A DNA stretch of 64,000 nt, from NCBI GenBank assembly GCA_963575745.1, contig CAUYUJ010012658.1, positions 181,001 to 245,000 on the forward strand. Direction: 5' to 3'. Below are positions 18,695 to 31,545 of the stretch, piece after piece. The translations under genes and the position numbers were made by a program. Below the pieces are notes generated by a model. It was not told where the DNA came from. It worked only from the letters and a program-made list of their open reading frames with translations, and made no database searches. The stretch is from Prorocentrum cordatum (Eukaryota > Sar > Dinophyceae > Prorocentrales > Prorocentraceae). Position 1 is the first letter of the stretch; each line of letters begins with the position of its first letter.

Positions 18695-21260
18695 TTGCGA
18701 CTATTATCGAAGACGCCTACGGCGAATCACCCCCGCCCCATGCCTTTTTGGAAACGCCGATGTGGCCGAAAGTTGGACTAGAGCTTGGCCAAGCTATCGG
18801 ACCATCAGTTCCCCGAGTCGGTTTGGAAAGCTTTCGGGGAACACATGGGAGAGAATGATTATGAACAGGAAGAGGAAGAGGAAGAAATAGAGTAGGAGGA
18901 TGAGGGTTGTTAGGAGTCTCTTGGGGCACCCTTGGGGTCTGTTGGGGGCTTCTTGGGGGCCTCTTCGAGGCCTCTTGGAGGCATCTTGGGGGCCTCCTTG
19001 GGCCTCTTGGGGGCCTTTGGGGGCTTCCTGGGGGTCTCTTTGGCCGTCTTAGGGCGTTCCTGGTCCGTCTGACGCCGTCTGGAGCCGTCTTGGGGGCCTC
19101 TCTGGGCCGTCTTGGGGCCCTCTTGGGGCGCTTCAGGGCCGTCTTGGAGGCCATGTTGGGCGTCTTGGAGGCCTCTTGGGCCGTCTTGGGGCGCTCTTGG
19201 GGCCGTCTTGGGGGGCCCTTGGGCCGTCATAGGGCCTTCTTGGAGGCCTCTTGGGCGATCTTGGGGGCCTCTTGGGCCGTCGGAAGGCCGAAAAGAAGAA
19301 AACGCAAAAAACCTTCAAAAACCTAAGGAAAACCAATGATTTTGGCCTCTTCGGGCTCTCCTGGAGAACGTCTTGGAGGCCTCTTGGGCCATCTTGGAGG
19401 CATCTTGGGGCCATCTTGGCCGTCTTGGAGGGCATCTTGGGCCGTCTTGGAGGCATCTTGGAGCCATCTTAGCCGTCTTAGAGACCATCCTGGCCGTCTT
19501 AGAGGCATCTTGGAGGCCATCTTGGAACCGTCTGGGGCAGGAAATTGGGGAATTGAGCTCCTGGGTATCCTTTCCGGGTGGCCGGCGGGACGGGCCGAAG
19601 CCCACTGGGGAGTTCTTTTAGAAAAAGAACCAAAACCAAAACCTGAAACATCCAGCACGCCGTGCACCCCTGCAAGCAGGGGGCGGCGGATCGAAGACGC
19701 CTACGGCGAATCACCGCCGCCCCCTGCCTTTGTGGAAGCGCCTAAGGCCGAACGTTGAGGCCAGACCTGCCAAGCCATCGGACCATGTGTTCCCCGAATC
19801 GGTTTGGAAAGCCTTCGGGGAACACGTGGGCGTCTTGATGGTCATCGTCGCCGTCTTGGAGGCCTCTTGGGCGATCTTTCGGCGATCTTTGGGGGCTCTT
19901 GGGCCGTCTCGGGCCGTCGGAAGGCCGAAAAAAGGGAAATGCCCAAATCCATCAAAAACCTTGGGAAAATCAGTGATTTTGGCATCTTTTGGCCTTCCTG
20001 GAGGCCCTCTTGGGGGCCTCTTGGGCCCTTTTGGGCCAGCTTCGAGCCAACTTCGGCCATCTTGGTGGGTTCCTGGCACGTCTGACGCCGTCGGGAGCCG
20101 TTTTGGGGGCCTTTCTGGGCCAACGGGGGACCCTCTTGGGGCGCTCCAGGGCCGTCTTGGAGGCCATCTTGGGCGTCTTGGAGGCCATCTTGGGCGTGTT
20201 GGAGGCCATCTTGGGAAATCAATGATTTTGGCCTCTTCGGACTCTCCTGGGGGACCTCTTGGAGGCCTCTTGGGCCGTCTGGGAGGCCTCTGGGGGGCCT
20301 CTTGGGCCGTCTTGGGCCGTCTTGGACTCTCTTGGGCCGTTTTGGAGGCCGTCTTGGACCATCTCGGGCGGACTTGGAGGCCATCTTGGGCCATCTTCGC
20401 GATTGTTTGAGGATGTCCCGAGCGAAACGGCCGTTCTTGGAGGATTTGTTCCGGTCGTGGAGCACGTTTGGGGATTTTCCGGGTGGCCGGCGGGTTCTGC
20501 CGGAGCCCACTGGGGAGTTCTTTTGGAAAAAGAACCAAAACCAAAACCAGCTCATCCAGCACGCCGTGCACCCCTGCAAGCAGGGGGCGGCGGACTGCTG
20601 GCCTTCGGCCCATCCCGCCACCGTGCCTGGTTTGAGGGTATGAGGCTTACGGGATTTCGTTGGGGTGTCTTGGGAGGCTTTTCGGGGGCTTCTTTGAGGC
20701 AGCGTCAAAGACTTTCGGGGGCCGTTTGTGGAGGCCTCTTGGGGGCTGTTTTGGGGCCTCTTGGGGGTGGGTGGGGCGTCTTTGGGTTGTTTGGGGGCTT
20801 CTTGGGGCCTCTGGGGAGCTTCTTGGGGCGTCCTGGGTGCCTCCAGGGGCGGAGGGCTCGGATTTTCGGTTCGGGCTCTCCTTTTTGAGCCTCTCCTGGG
20901 GCCGTCTTGAGGCTCTCTTGGGCCGTCCTGGGAGCCTCTTGGGCCGTCCTGTGGCTCTCCTTGGCCGTCCTCGGGGCCTCCTGGGCCGTCTTGGCGGGGT
21001 CTTTGGGGGTTTCTTGGGCCGTCTTCAACGCCGTGAGGGCCGACAAGTCGTATGTGCTCAAAATGTATTATTTCCCATATGAATTTGACGAGTTTGGCCT
21101 CTTGGGGCTCTTTTCGGAGTGCTCTTGGAGGCGTCATGGGGCGTTTTGGGTGCCTCTTGGGCCGTCCTGCGGCCGTCTTGGGCACCTTGGAGCGATCTTT
21201 GGGCGTCGCGAGGTCTTCTTGGACCGCCTTGGGGATTTCTTCGAGCTCTTTTGGCCCGTT
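18695..21260 (+). repeat. GGCC-rich short-period array with ~0.9 kb higher-order repeat
   Basis: Imperfect 10-12-bp words such as CTTGGAGGCCTCTTGGG and GCCGTCTTGGGG run almost without break. Larger blocks recur. GAAGACGCCTACGGCGAATC starts blocks near 18706 and 19693. GGCCGGCGGG...GAGTTCTTTT(A/G)GAAAAAGAACC and GCACGCCGTGCACCCCTGC lie near 19572-19680 and 20490-20590, about 915 bp apart. TGATTTTGGC(C/A)TCTT recurs near 19335, 19975 and 20222. The words lack stops, so long Leu/Gly-rich (+) and Pro/Arg/Lys-rich (-) frames appear; they track the repeat and are not taken as genes. Confidence 0.85.
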
Positions 21261-21289
21261 TCGGAGATTTCTGGGTTTCGGACAAGCCA

Positions 21290-21452
21290 CGCGAGAAACC
21301 CCAGGAGCGCCCAAGAACGCCCGGGCGCCCAGGAGCGCCCGGGAAACCTGGGTTCCGACCCCTTAGGTATTTATTTAAAATCCCGGCTGCAGCACCGCAG
21401 CTGCGTGAGCCTTGGGGCATTCCAGTTCGCGCCAAGGGCACGGTGGCAGATT
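21290..21452 (+). repeat. Second copy of the 13282-13520 dispersed repeat
   Basis: GCGCCCAGGAGCGCCCGGG, GACCCCTTA, GCGTGAGCCTTGGGG and CAAGGGCACGGTGGCAGAT follow the order seen at 13.3-13.5 kb. It runs straight into the trinucleotide tract. Confidence 0.6.
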
Positions 21453-21463
21453 ACTGTTACTAC

Positions 21464-22640
<1,177 letters not shown>

Positions 22641-22945
22641 ACTCATCCTTCCTCCCCCTCCTCCCCCTCCCTTCTCCTCCTCCCCCTCCCTATCTCTCTC
22701 ATCTCCCCCTCCTCTTCCTCTTCCTCTCCCTCTGAGATGCGGGGCATGCGCAAGGCGATTGCGAAGGCGATGTGCCGTCCGAGCTATGGATGTTGAGTTC
22801 CTCGGAAGAGGTGGTGGCCAAACCTTCTTGGGCGGGATATCTGGGTGAGGGAATATCGGATCCCGCATGCCAGAAAAATCCCCCATGATGGGGTGTGTTA
22901 TCCAGATGGATGCATGTGTCATGTGGAAGCATGGCGCATGAGGGT
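22641..22945. other. Polypyrimidine stretch then spacer
   Basis: Pyrimidine-rich tract 22645-22730, then about 200 bp with no recognised feature. Confidence 0.5.
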
Positions 22946-23000
22946 AAAATGATTGTTGTTGTTGTTGTTGTTGCTGTTGCTGTTGTTGTGTTGTTGTTTG
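22946..23000 (+). repeat. (GTT)n tract
   Basis: Short GTT repeats with GCT interruptions. Confidence 0.9.
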
Positions 23001-23019
23001 TTTGTCGGTCGTCCCCCCC

Positions 23020-23265
23020 GAACCCGCCCCGCGACCCACCCGCGACCCAACCCGCGCCCACCCCGCGACCACCCGCGTCCCCACCTGCGACCCACCCCGC
23101 GACCCACCCCGCGACCCACCCTGCGACCCACCCCGCGACCCACCCCGCGACCCACCCCGCGACCCGCCCGCGGCCCACCCCGCGACCCACCCGCGACCCA
23201 CCCGCGACCCACCCGCGACCCACCCGCGACCTACCCAGCGACCCACCCGCGACCCACCCTCGACC
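23020..23265 (+). repeat. Minisatellite of CCCGCGACCCAC words
   Basis: About 20 tandem copies of an 11-12-bp word, (C)CCGCGACCCAC, with small variants. Confidence 0.95.
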
Positions 23266-23720
23266 CAAACCAAGTTCAAGGTACAAACCACCATTTTCGG
23301 CGCCTGCGGCAGGTTTTTTTTGCATCCTTTCCAAGTGGAGAGCCCGCGACCCACCCCGTGACCAACTCGCGACCAACCCGCGACCCAAACCACGTTCAGG
23401 GTACAAACTACAATTGTCGGCGCTTGCGGCGGGCATCTTCTGCATTCGTTTCAGGTGGAGAGCCCGCGGCCCACCCGCGACCACACTCAGGGTACAAACC
23501 ACATTTTTCGGCGCCTGCGGCGGGCATCTTTTGCATTCGCTCCCGGTGGGGATCCCGCGGCGCACCCGCGACCCAAACCACGTTCAGGGTACAAACCAAT
23601 TGTTTTGGCGCCTGCGGCGGGCTGCTTTTGCATTCCTTCCAGGTGGAGGTGGGGAGCCCGCGACCCACCCGCGACCTAAACCACGTTCACTGAACAAACC
23701 AATGCCGCACAAGCGCGGCG
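23266..23720 (+). repeat. ~95-120-bp tandem repeat, about five copies
   Basis: Units start with (A)AACCACGTTCAGGGTACAAA near 23270, 23390, 23483, 23573 and 23679. They contain TCGGCGCCTGCGGCGGGC and GCATTC(C/G)-T-CCAGGTGGAG, and are joined by the CCCGCGACCCACC word of the preceding minisatellite. The last copy is degenerate. This looks like growth of a minisatellite that captured a unique segment. Confidence 0.9.
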
Positions 23721-23859
23721 GCGGATTTTTGCATGCCGTCTGAGCCCGCAAGGACCTCTCTCTTCAAGCCCCGCGCATCCACACCAGCCCGTCCAGCAAC
23801 TTTGCCCTGGCGAGTTGCCTTGATCAGAGAAGGCGGGGAGCATAAAGTGGACAAAAAGG

Positions 23860-24285
23860 ATTGCGTTGCAGCTATATTGGGAAAAGGAGGGGGAGGCAGG
23901 AGGAGTAAACAGGGGACGACGAGAACGCGGAAGAAAGGAGGATGTACGGATAATGTGGAGAAAGAAGAGGAGGAGGAGCAGGAGGACGAGGAGGGGGAGG
24001 AGGGGGAGGAGGGGGAGGAGGACGAGGAGGGGGAGGAGGGGAAGAATGATGATGATGGACGACAATGGGAGATGCCATGAAATGGAGTGCGCTGAGGGGG
24101 AGGACACAACTGGAGGACATGATGAAAGTAGAGGGGAGAGACGGGGGACGAGGAAGAAAGAGATTAGGACGAGGTGGAAGGAGGAGATGACGGTGAGATG
24201 AGGACTGAGGACGAGAAGAGGGAGGAGGAGGAACGAGGAGGAGGAGAAGGAGGAGGAGGAGAGGATGAGGACGCGCCATCGACAG
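23860..24285 (+). repeat. Polypurine (GGA/GAGGAGG) tract
   Basis: Purine-rich + strand with few pyrimidines. The Glu/Arg-rich frames are compositional. It could form triplex (H-DNA) structure; that is inference. Confidence 0.85.
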
Positions 24286-24499
24286 GAAGTGGTGGGACGA
24301 GGTCCGCCGGCTCGACGACGCCCGCGTTGCCCGCGCCCGCCCCCTCACTCTGATCCGCAATTGCGGGGTGCTACGTATCGGATACAATGTGTTTGCGCAC
24401 GGGGAATCCGAATTCCCTTTCGGCCTAGCTTTTAAGTCTGAACGCTCTTGGTCGTCGTTCAGAATGGCACTCTCACTCCAGCGCGGGCCGCATCCTGAC

Positions 24500-24780
24500 T
24501 CCAATTCCTCCCTTGCCGTTGCCGCACCCGCCCTTGCCCTCCGCCTTCTCCTGGTCCTCCCGCTCCCCCCCCCTCATCCTGCTCCTGCTTCTGCTGCTGC
24601 TGCTCCTCATCCTCCTTCCTCGTCCTGCTACTCATGATTCCTGATTCGTGGTGGCTGAAGAGATCCACGATCGCAGCATCCCCCCCAGGGGCCCTGCTCC
24701 TCGTCCTCCTCCTCCTCCTCCTCCTCCTCCTCCTCCTGCTCATTCTCCTCCTCATCGTCCATACTTCCTGACTCAAATCC
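24500..24780 (+). repeat. Polypyrimidine (CCT/CTC) tract
   Basis: Interrupted CTCCTC-type sequence, most regular at 24697-24760. Confidence 0.8.
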
Positions 24781-25049
24781 AGCACTGAGGCACCAAAGGC
24801 ATGCTCTGAAGTCGCAGGGCGGTAACAGGCAACATATGTGGCTGCAAGCCCTCGTCTCTAAACGAGATCTCTTCGATGCCCCTCGTTGGCCTTCTCAGCC
24901 GTGGCGGCCTCGAGGCCAACGATGGACGAGCCAATCATCGCTCCCCCCCAAGGCGCATGACTCGACTCTTGGGGAGAGGCTCCGAGCAGCACGCTGCTCT
25001 AGACGGAGCTGCGAGGCACGCGGGGTGATCATCGCAGCCAGAGGCTGCG

Positions 25050-25202
25050 GCGAGGGATCCCTCCTCCTCCTCCTCCTCCTCCTCCTCCTTTCCTCCTCCT
25101 ACTCCACCTCGCTCCTCCTCCTCCTCCTCCTTGTCCTCCTCCCCTCCTCCTCCTCCTCCTGCTCCTCCTCCTCCTCCTCCTCCTCCTCCTCCTCCTCCCA
25201 CT
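25050..25202 (+). repeat. Polypyrimidine (CTC)n tract
   Basis: Near-pure CTC repeats with a few TTT and GTC interruptions. Confidence 0.9.
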
Positions 25203-25610
25203 CCAGCCGTCTGGGACGATCCGGGCAGCCCCGAGGCGCAGCTGCTGGAGAGCACCCCGAGGCTGGGAAACCGACGAGAGACGACGAAAGCGTCCGCAAG
25301 CCTCCACCTTCGAATCGCCGAGAACTCTTCTCTCTCGCAAGCCTCCTCGCCCCCCGCCCCTCTCGCCGCCGCACAGGGCCCCCGCGGCGCTCCGAGAAGG
25401 CGGACGCCGGGTAGGTGTACACCTCGGGAGCTGGCGCGCACGCGCTCCCGCCGCCGCGAGGGGCAAGCGTGGGCGCCGAGGCCCGCAGGGGCCGCTGCAC
25501 CGTGAGGTGTCGCGGGACCTCCGACCTCGCTCCGCTCAGGCAGCCGCGCGCGAGCCCTGCCCCTGCGAGTCAGACTTCTCCTCATCCCGGCACTGCACCC
25601 CCGTGTTTGA
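25203..25610. other. Spacer, no feature recognised
   Basis: GC-rich, with frames open on both strands but no protein-like pattern. Confidence 0.4.
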
Positions 25611-25795
25611 GTGTCGTTGATCCGACCCCCATCCCCAGCGGCGTGGCCTGGGCCCCACTTGCCGATTTACCCCCCTGGATGGGGATATAGGCCGTGCCCT
25701 TCGGGCTTCGAGGGGTGTATCCCCAACTGGGGGGGTAATTTGGTGGGGGTCTCGAAGGGGATGGGGAGGGGGATCGAGATCGGAGAAGCGATACC
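25611..25795. mobile_element. MITE-like element, TATCG family, copy 1
   Basis: Imperfect terminal inverted repeats: GTGTCGTTGATCCGACCCCC on the left and, reverse-complemented on the right, GTATCGCTTCTCCGATC. The interior (GGTGGGGGTCTCGAAGGGGATGGGG, in two pieces here) matches copy 2 at 61720-61903 in reverse orientation. No TSD was recognised. Confidence 0.65.
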
Positions 25796-26185
25796 GAATA
25801 TAGACAGCAGCAGAAGCGAGAGGGCTCTGGTCGAGGAGCGGGAGGCAGGCCGGTGAAGACGTGCCGGGACGAGGGTGGAGAGCACGGCCACGAGCGCCGG
25901 AGTGCTTGGTTTTACCAGATGCGTGGCCGGGGCCGTCCGGGCCGAGGTGTGGCTGGCAGGGAGGCGAGAACACGATGTCGGCATATGTCGTGGGGGAAGT
26001 CTAAGGCGAAACGGCTGCTGGGCTGGGCGATCTATAGATTTCGGGGGGGGGTCTCGGGCTCCCCGTCCTCCCCTTTGGGGCTCTGCTATGCTCCTCGTGG
26101 CCACCAGCAGGACCCTCCAGCGAAGCGCTATTAGAGACAGAAGCTGGATGTGGTCCAGAGCTCGAAGGATGCCTGCAGCCACTCG

Positions 26186-26440
26186 AACCCCAGGACCCCA
26201 GCGAGGATGTCTGATACCGCAGCGTCCATGGGATCCGCAGGGTATAGGGTTCGCAAGCGGTCGCAAATCCACTCTCATCGGGCTCGTCGGGATCCGTGGA
26301 TCTGGCGCGTGGGCGCCAAATCTACGGATCGGGAAAGGTACCCCCCCGAAACGTGGCGCCAATATCGCACGATTTGGCGACGGCGCGCGCTGGCTTCGCA
26401 TGGCAACGGGACGCATCGCCAATCCGCGCGACTCAGTCCA
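26186..26440. mobile_element. MITE-like element, GGGGCGCGC family, diverged copy
   Basis: Shares GGATCCGTGGATCTGGCGCG, a central CCAATATCGC/GGCGAC part and the ending CATCGCCAATCCGCGC with the copies at 34932-35145 and 60063-60268. Ends are poorly defined. The 25796-26185 stretch before it holds nothing recognised. Confidence 0.4.
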
Positions 26441-27769
26441 GGTGCACGCTCCTCTGACACTCTCGACTTCCCGCCTGGGGTGCCGCTGGCTCCCTGGCCA
26501 GGGATCGACTGACCCGGGTCCATCCAGGCCCGGGTCGGCAAGACAGTGCAGTGTCCCGCAAGAGCCTAGCAGGATCCTGCAGCCAAAAGCCCGGGCCAAT
26601 GCGACCCTGGCCCTGCAGGGCCCTGCAAGGTTCGGCGCTCTGACCCAGCCTGCGACTGCCCTGACCCCCGCCTCGAGGCCCTCGAGTGCCCTGCCCGGGG
26701 GGCGCTCTGGCTTCACATCGGCGCTGCGAGGAGGCGCAGAGCTCGTGCCACCCTGAGCGACTGCGGCCCTCCGACCGCACAAACAGCGCTCGACATCCGC
26801 GCCACCAGCGCCGCTCAGCCTCGGACACCCGTGCCAGGCACGCCGCCGCGTCCATCCGACACGATCATGCCGTCTGCATTGACAGCACCAGGGAGCCCAC
26901 CAAGGACGCACGCGCCCAACCACGTGCACCAATACGGCCCGCCGGTCCGCGAGACCAGCCTCGTGATAAGGACGTGCGCGGAATGCATGCTGTCGAAATC
27001 AACGTGGGCGCACGCACGTGCACATCCTGCTTTCGCTTCTGAGACGCAGGGGTGGGAGCTCCAACGCGGTCAGGCAGCCCGAGGGCGGAGGTAGGAGTCA
27101 GAGGAGGAAAAGACACCGACGCCGCGTCGTGACGGCTGGAGTCGCTTCGAAATCCTGGTCCGAAGGCCCCAGGGGGGGTCTGGGGAGCATCGCTATCGGC
27201 ACCAGGTGTTTTCCCCAAGGGAGAGGTACGATCCCGAGACGCCCCCCTCGCGACTGCGTCGGAGGCGCTCAGCCTCAAACGCCCACGCTGGGTTCGCCGC
27301 CGCGCCGACGCAACACGACCCTATCACAGGAGAACGGAGGGCGGAGGCAGGAGGAAGGATCTTCCAAGGCCCCCTGAGACTCTACACTGGAGGGGGGAGG
27401 GGGCAGGAGAGGGGGGTGGAGGGCGGGCTCTCCTGCACCCCGTGGGGGAGGACCGACACCAGGACGATGGGATGTCAGAGGCCTGGGCTGCTGCCGAGTG
27501 TATTTCTACTGCCTCGATGTGTCAGTCTGGCTGCCGACATGTTGTGGACTCTGCTCCGACGTCCTGGATGACGCATACCAGTCATAAGCGCTCGTAGGAG
27601 GGCTGTGATGAATGCGCTTGTGCTGACGTGCCCTCGCTTTGTGCCATCATAATCAAATCAGATCAGAATGCTGGATGGCAAATGGTGACCGCGATGGTCA
27701 TTTTCCACATTGAGGCGCTGCCTCGCAAATAATTACTCATTTGTGAAGAACCGGTGGGTGGCCGGTTTG
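26441..27769. other. Spacer, with one palindrome-rich block
   Basis: 26505-26650 has GACCCGGGTC-type words and GCAGGATCCTGCAG, related to the 43560-43790 and 54335-54560 repeat. The remainder to 27769 shows no convincing gene. Confidence 0.4.
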
Positions 27770-28130
27770 TGCAAATATTTCCCCGTTTCCCTTGGTCTTG
27801 TTTCCTTGCAAGAGGGTTCCCCCGGGTTCCTTGGTCCTGTTCCCTTGCAAGGCATTGCCCTGGTTCCCTTGGTGTCTCGGCCTTGTTCCTATGGCCGTTT
27901 TCTCACACGGCATTGCCCGGGTAAACTCAGTCTTCTTCCCTCCCAGAAGGGTCCCGGGGTTCACGGGTGCTGTTTCCTTACGTGGCGATGCCTAGAGTCC
28001 CTTGGATTCTTGGTCGTGGTTCCTTGTTCCTTGGCTCCTCGGTCTTGCTTGCTTGGCTCCTTGGTCTTCGCTCCTCGCTTCCTTGGCCTTGGTGTCTTGG
28101 AGTGAATGAGGCTTGGTTCGATACTTGGCC
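27770..28130 (+). repeat. Low-complexity TTCCTTGGTCTTG-type repeats
   Basis: Imperfect repeats of GTTCCCTTGCAAGG and GGTTCCTTGGTCTTG words. Confidence 0.6.
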
Positions 28131-28212
28131 TTGGTTGCTTGGCTCCTTCTGGTGGTCAAGGCTGAAGTAGGTTACGGTTGGAGCATCACAAGACAAGGGT
28201 CGGTTGAACGGT

Positions 28213-28343
28213 GCTGACCTCCTCATCCTCCTCCTCCTCCTTTTCTCCTCCTCCTACTCCTCCTCCTCCTCCTCCTCCCCCTCCTCCTCTTCCTCCCCCT
28301 CCTCCCCCTCCTCCTCCTCCCCCTCCTCCCCCTCCACCTCCTC

Positions 28344-28374
<31 letters not shown>

Positions 28375-28375
28375 G
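28213..28375 (+). repeat. Polypyrimidine (CTC)n tract
   Basis: CTCCTCCTC-type sequence followed by 28380-28734, in which nothing was recognised except weak GGAAGGTTTC repeats near 28615-28680. Confidence 0.85.
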
Positions 28376-28734
28376 GCCCCCGAGGCGCGGGCCAGCAGCC
28401 CCACGGGCCAGGCGAAGATCCAGTGGGGGTACCGCCTCCCTGCCCGCCCCGCCCCCGTCGAGGAGGCAGGGCGCCGGGAGGCCCGAGCGCGACCACCGCG
28501 AGGGGCAGCAGCAGCGCGAGAGGACGATGCACGACATCAGAACATCCAGGGCCCGCCAAGGACTGGCTTCCTGTCAAAAACGACCGAGGCCCTCCCGAAA
28601 CCATGCGGAAACCATCCAGGAAGGGTTCCGCAAGGGTTTCTGGAAGGTTTCGGGGGGGTTTGTGAAGGGTTCTGGTCGATTAAGGGGGAAACCAGTCCCT
28701 AGCGACCCCTGGACTTACTCATCATAACACATGG

Positions 28735-28747
28735 GCGGAAGCGAAAC

Positions 28748-28807
<60 letters not shown>

Positions 28808-30479
28808 CCAACACCAACAACAACAACAACAACAACAACAACACCAACACCAACAACAACAACAACAACAACAATTACTAGCACGTGGGGACACACCGTT
28901 CTCACCAGTGCCAGGGTTTTCATAGGAGGCGGGCAATACCGTATACCCCCACTTTGTGGGGGGGCCGGTTCAAGCTCTACCAAATTTCCAAACGACTCTT
29001 CGCCACCACCCACACCGAGCTTCCCGCCCTATGACGTTCGGACACTGCACTTCGTGGCATGCGGACGACCGTGGCTACTATTCAGGGCCCCGCGGCCGAC
29101 GACGACGGCGTGCGCGCGCGAAGAGAAAACGAATGTGTCCCGCATGGTATTATTTGACAGGGATGATGGCCCTGGCAGGTGCGCAACCGTTGTTGCAGAA
29201 GTTCGAAAAAGTTGCTCGCAAAAGCTCGTTTGACAGAAATGATTAAAAAGTGTGGGGTTTCCTACGAATCCGCAAGAGCGCGCGGGATGAAATTTTGACA
29301 TTTTTTTTGAAAAAAACATTGGTTTTTTTTTTTTTTTTGATGTTTTTATGTTAAAATCGCTACGAAAACTAAGGTTTTGGAAGGATTTCGTCTTGCGCGC
29401 GCGAATGTCCACTTTACCTTATTTTTAACAAGGGATTCTTGAAGTTTGGTTATGTTAGAACAAGAAATGTCCACTTTAGCTTATTTTTTTGCAAGGGAAA
29501 ACCGATCGTAACAACACAACCGGATCCGGATGACCCGTTTTGCCTGAGACTTCCTCACGAAAATGATGAAAATGAGGCTGCGGCCTAGGCGCGGCGGGGG
29601 GGCCATGCACCAGGGGTCCCAACAATAATTATTCTTAAGAAGAAATAATGTTCAACAACAACAAACAATTACTAGCACGTGGGGACACACCGCATCCACC
29701 AAACAAAGCAAAAAATAAGAGAAAAAATAAAACCAACAACAAAAATTTTGCCCGGTATTTCATAGGAGGCGGGCAATACCCCCACTTTGTGGGGGGGCCG
29801 GTTCAAGCTCTACGAAATTTCCAAACGACTCTTCGCCACCACCCACACCCAGCTTCCCCCCCTATGACGTTCGGACACTTCACTTCGTGGCATGCGGACG
29901 ACCGTGGCTACTATTCAGGGCCCCGCGGCCGACGACGACGGCGTGCGCGCGCGAAGAAAAAACGAATGTGTCCCGCATGGTATTATTTGACATGGATGAT
30001 GGCCCTGGCAGGTGCGCAACCGTTGTTGCAGAAGTTCGAAAAAGTTGCTCGCAAAAGCCCGTTTGACAGAAATGTTTAAAAAGTCTTGGGTTTCCTACGA
30101 ATCCGCAAGAGCGCGCGGGATGAAATGTTGACATTTAAAAAAAAAAAAAAAACCATTGTTTTTTTGATGTTTTTATGTTAAAATCGCTACGAAAACTAAG
30201 GTTTTGGAAGGATTTCGTCTTGCGCGCGCGAATGTCCACTGTACTTTATTTTTTGCAATGGATTCTTGAAATGTGGTTATGTTAGAAGAAGAAATTTCAT
30301 TTTATATTGTTTTTTGCAAGGGAAAGCGGGGGGGAACAAAACAACCGGATCCGGACCAACCCGTTTTGCCTGAGACTTCCTCACGAAAATGATGAAAATG
30401 TGGCTGCGGCCTAGGCGCGGCGAGGGGGCCGCGCACCAGGGGCCCCAACAATAATTATTCTTTAGAAGTAATAATGTTC

Positions 30480-30510
<31 letters not shown>

Positions 30511-30575
30511 CCAACAGCAACAGCAACAACAACAACACCACCAACAACAACAACAACAACAACATGATCATTTTG
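28735..30575 (+). repeat. Tandem pair of ~0.85 kb units flanked by (AAC)n
   Basis: Unit A (28745-29635) and unit B (29650-30475) share the whole order: (AAC)n, TTACTAGCACGTGGGGACAC, ATAGGAGGCGGGCAATACC, a 290-bp conserved part, a homopolymer run (T at 29318-29338, A at 30136-30152), GATTTCGTCTTGCGCGCGCG, and AACAATAATTATTCTT(T/A)A. A further (AAC)n ends the pair. Conserved frames in both units (for example MTFGH(C/F)TSWHADDRGYYSG) are possible protein remains, but no family was recognised. Part of the unit is related to 62650-63215. Confidence 0.85.
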
Positions 30576-30984
30576 CGGGCGATCTGCTCTGGTTCCAAAC
30601 GTGTGACGACAGTTTCAAACAACAGAAGGGAATCAGACACGTAAGTACAACGAATCTCGCTGTTTCAGCAAGTTCGCTGCAAAACTACAACATGTTCGTC
30701 CAGGGCTGTTTTTTTTCTGAACATCATCTCGAGCGCCCCTGCGTACACGCGACCCGGGTGATTTCTGAATCCTCCTGCATTCGAGGGGCGGGGCCGGCTC
30801 AGAGGGGGGGAGGGGAACGTTGATAGATCGCTCAGGGGGGGCCCGCTCGAGGCTCGGCGATACATCGCCGATAGATCGCCAGCCCCCGAAAGCACATGGC
30901 AAATTCCTGGGAGGAGCGGGCTCTCGGAACCCCATCGGGCTCTCGGGAAGGGGGAAAGTGCGTCTCCCCCTGAGCCTAGACTTA
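30576..30984. other. Spacer, no feature recognised
   Basis: Unique-looking GC-rich sequence. CGGCGATACATCGCCGATAG near 30855 weakly resembles the GCATCGGCGAT palindromes at 55.6 kb. Confidence 0.4.
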
Positions 30985-31118
30985 GATCGGGCATCTCCTC
31001 CTACAGGCGGAGTTTGAAAGGAACATGTGACAGATTCAAACATATGCAAGAGTTGTAGGAACATCGTCCCCATATCATGTTCGGAATATTCTTAAATTTT
31101 AGCCCTGTAGAGGGACAG
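30985..31118. mobile_element. MITE-like element, TCGGGCATGTCC family, copy a
   Basis: Left end ATCGGGCATCTCCTCCTACA; right end CCCTGTAGAGGGACAG, the inverse of the inner TIR. The outer right TIR is lost. The interior has the family motif CATCGTCCCC. Confidence 0.6.
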
Positions 31119-31254
31119 GGGAGGGAGCAGGGACTGAGGTGGAAGCAGGAATTGGAGGGGTAGGACGAGGTGGAAGGGGAGGAGGGATCCTGCGGGCGAA
31201 GAACGGTATATAATAAAAAAACAACTTGACCGTCGCGGGGAGCGCTACCCCAGG

Positions 31255-31378
31255 GCGGCTGGACAGTTTATACATTGACTTGGCGGCGCCGAGAAGCCAA
31301 GATCTCCTCCAGGGGGGGGGCAGGGCCCGCGCCGATCGGCAAAACAATGCATACGAAGACGATCACATCCGCGTCTCC
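31255..31378 (+). repeat. Dispersed repeat, GATCGGCAAAACAATG family, short copy
   Basis: GCCAAGATCT(C/A)CTCCA, then GCCGATCGGCAAAACAATGC. Longer copies at 34205-34420 and 50860-51035. Here and at 34.4 kb it ends at an introner-like element; at 51.0 kb it does not. 31119-31254 holds nothing recognised. Confidence 0.7.
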
Positions 31379-31545
31379 TTGGCGGCGCGCACAAGGGGGT
31401 GGGGGGAGGGGGGAGGGCTTCTGAGGAGGCTGCTTCTCAGAAGGCGCCGGCCTTTCATCTATAAATAAGGCCCGCGCTTTCTAAGAAGCAGGAGTGCTTC
31501 TAAGAAACCCTCCCTCCTCACCCCCCCCCCTCTACGCGCGGCTGG
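31379..31545. mobile_element. Introner-like element 4 (diverged subfamily)
   Basis: Left end TTGGCGGCGCGCACAAGGGG; right end, reverse-complemented, CCAGCCGCGCGTAGAGGGGG. The interior has GGCTGCTTCTCAGAAGGCG, a TAAATAAGG stretch and AAGAAGCAGGAGTGCTTCT. Most like the 34421-34596 copy. No clear TSD. Confidence 0.55.

Noticed and set aside
19842-21314. 490-codon Pro/Arg/Lys-rich minus-strand frame, and Leu/Gly-rich plus-strand partners
   Set aside because: They follow the GGCC word array; the periodicity of the protein equals that of the DNA repeat.
23872-25466. Glu/Arg-rich and Ser/Leu-rich frames near 24-25 kb
   Set aside because: Compositional translations of polypurine/polypyrimidine tracts.
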